Assembly: GCA_002385745.1 (NCBI GenBank)
Contig: DGEC01000007.1
Coordinates: 1 to 6,123 of the forward strand
Source of the DNA: Firmicutes bacterium UBA3936
Lineage (GTDB): Bacteria; Bacillota; Dethiobacteria; Dethiobacterales; Dethiobacteraceae
Direction: 5' to 3'
DNA: 6,123 bases
The notes under the pieces were generated by a model, which had not been told where the DNA came from, did no database searches, and was given only the letters and a program-made list of their open reading frames with translations. Made by a program: the position numbers and the translations under genes. Numbering within the stretch: position 1 is the first letter of the stretch; each line of letters opens with the position of its first letter. Positions 5,416 to 6,123 of this stretch are shown piece after piece.

Positions 5416-6123
5416 TTACAATGCTATTGCTTTGCCGAAATCCACTGCTTCCCTTTGAGCATCAACGTCAGGATTCCACTGGTTTTTATATCCCTCCGAC
5501 ACAACTTCAAAACCTGCATTGGCCATTAATTCATTTATTACTTTTACGGATTCTCCGCTCCAGCCGTAACACCCGAATGCCGCAGCTTTTTTACCTTTGA
5601 ATTTAAGCAATTTCATCAGATGAATAAAACCTGCCACCGAATGCAAGATGCTGTTTCCCATTGTCGGTGAGCCAATAACGACGGTTTTCGATTTGAAAAC
5701 CTCGGTGATTAGATCGTTCTCATCACTTTTGGCAAGATTATAGACTTTAACGTTCACATCTTGGTCAGCCTGCCTGATTCCCTCCGCTATCTTCTCAGCC
5801 AGCAGTTTCGTCCCGTTCCACATTGTATCATAGATAATGGTAATTTGATTTTCCTGATAGTCACTTGCCCACTCGGCATATTTTTTAACAATCTGCAGCG
5901 GATTGTCACGCCAAATAACCCCATGACTTGTCGCAATTATTTCTATCGGAAGGTTAAGCGCTGTGATTTCAGCCAGCTTTTTCCTTAATATAGGGTTAAA
6001 AGGATTCAAGATGTTGGCAAAATACTTAATGGACTCATTAAACAGGTCGCACTGGTCAACCTGATCGTTAAAGAGTTTTTCGGTAGCTAAATGCTAGCCG
6101 AATGCATCGTTGCTAAAAAGTAT
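5416..6123 (-). CDS. FprA-type flavo-diiron protein, C-terminal part, cut by window edge and interrupted by in-frame TAG
   Basis: This is the C-terminal 60% or so of an A-type flavoprotein of the FprA/NorV/ROO family, which reduces O2 to water or NO to N2O in the cytoplasm of anaerobes. The N-terminus lies beyond 6123. The frame reads ILFSNDAFG, then TAG at 6094-6096, then HLATEKLFNDQVDQ and on without a break to TAA at 5416-5418. The metallo-beta-lactamase-like part ends with ATSHGVIWRDNP (His codon at 5923-5925). The flavodoxin domain starts near ITIIYDTMWNGT, an FMN-phosphate loop, and shows SPTMGN and FGCYGWSGE. There is no C-terminal rubredoxin, as in FprA and unlike NorV. The Asp in NDAFG and the His in TSHG are 61 residues apart, matching ligands Asp165 and His226 of Desulfovibrio gigas ROO. 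Downstream of the TAG the first candidate start is TTG at 6007-6009 without a ribosome binding site, so independent translation is unlikely. It is either a pseudogene, an error, or translated by read-through. Confidence 0.88.
6094..6096 (-). other. in-frame TAG codon inside the flavo-diiron gene
   Basis: The codon falls four positions after the predicted iron-ligand Asp, where close relatives such as E. coli NorV have Gln (DAFGQH). A single C-to-T change (CAG to TAG) explains it. Reading frame and homology continue on both sides, so there is no frameshift. Confidence 0.85.

Noticed and set aside
5370..5600. Plus-strand 76-codon open frame
   Set aside because: It starts at the terminator of the flavo-diiron gene and continues antisense through its coding sequence.
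5416..6009. Flavoprotein starting independently at TTG 6007-6009
   Set aside because: Homologous sequence continues upstream through 6123 in the same frame, and no ribosome binding site precedes the TTG.
1..6123. CRISPR array, tRNA, rRNA, insertion sequence or attachment site
   Set aside because: No regularly spaced repeats, tRNA-like cloverleaf, transposase motifs or terminal repeats were seen on either strand.

Overview
The window looks like chromosomal DNA of an anaerobic, probably spore-forming low-to-mid GC Firmicute of the Clostridia / Peptococcaceae type. This rests on strong AGGAGG-type ribosome binding sites, U-tailed intrinsic terminators, and the gene families present: a flavo-diiron protein, a heterodisulfide-reductase-like Fe-S protein, a uroporphyrinogen-decarboxylase (URO-D) family protein, a C_GCAxxG_C_C redox protein and two small cupins. 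No RNA gene, CRISPR array, insertion sequence or phage gene was recognised. The host assignment is inference.

Layout. Bases 1-204 hold a weak possible 3' coding remnant, a GC-rich hairpin and the leader of a plus-strand cupin (205-657). A minus-strand C_GCAxxG_C_C-type cysteine protein (717-1148) converges on it. Its upstream region (1149-1302) holds a perfect palindrome and a second dyad. A second, paralogous cupin lies on the minus strand (1370-1852/1861) and ends in an intrinsic terminator. Another strong terminator (2060-2092) closes a minus-strand gene for a beta-rich protein of unknown function (2139-2765), which has a sigma-K-like promoter match. Divergent from it is the plus-strand URO-D family gene (GTG start at 3021, end 4025), with a leader of about 125 nt behind a plausible sigma-A promoter. 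A bidirectional terminator (4070-4106) separates it from a convergent minus-strand CCG-domain Fe-S protein (4138-5256). Upstream of that, a separate minus-strand unit encodes a flavo-diiron protein whose N-terminal part lies outside the window.

How the genes may work together. Nearly every gene has its own terminator or opposite orientation, so this is a cluster of single-gene units and not one operon. The shared theme is anaerobic redox and possibly methyl/corrinoid chemistry: a URO-D/methyltransferase-like protein, an HdrD/GlpC-like electron carrier, a small Cys-rich redox protein, an O2/NO-scavenging flavo-diiron protein and two metal-binding cupins. No corrinoid protein or primary methyltransferase is in the window, so a demethylation pathway remains a hypothesis.

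The most striking direct observation is an in-frame TAG (6094-6096, minus strand) in the flavo-diiron gene. Clearly homologous sequence lies on both sides of it, and the spacing between the predicted iron ligands is intact. TAG is also the ordinary terminal codon of three of the seven complete gene ends here, which favours a nonsense mutation, base error or read-through over wholesale recoding.
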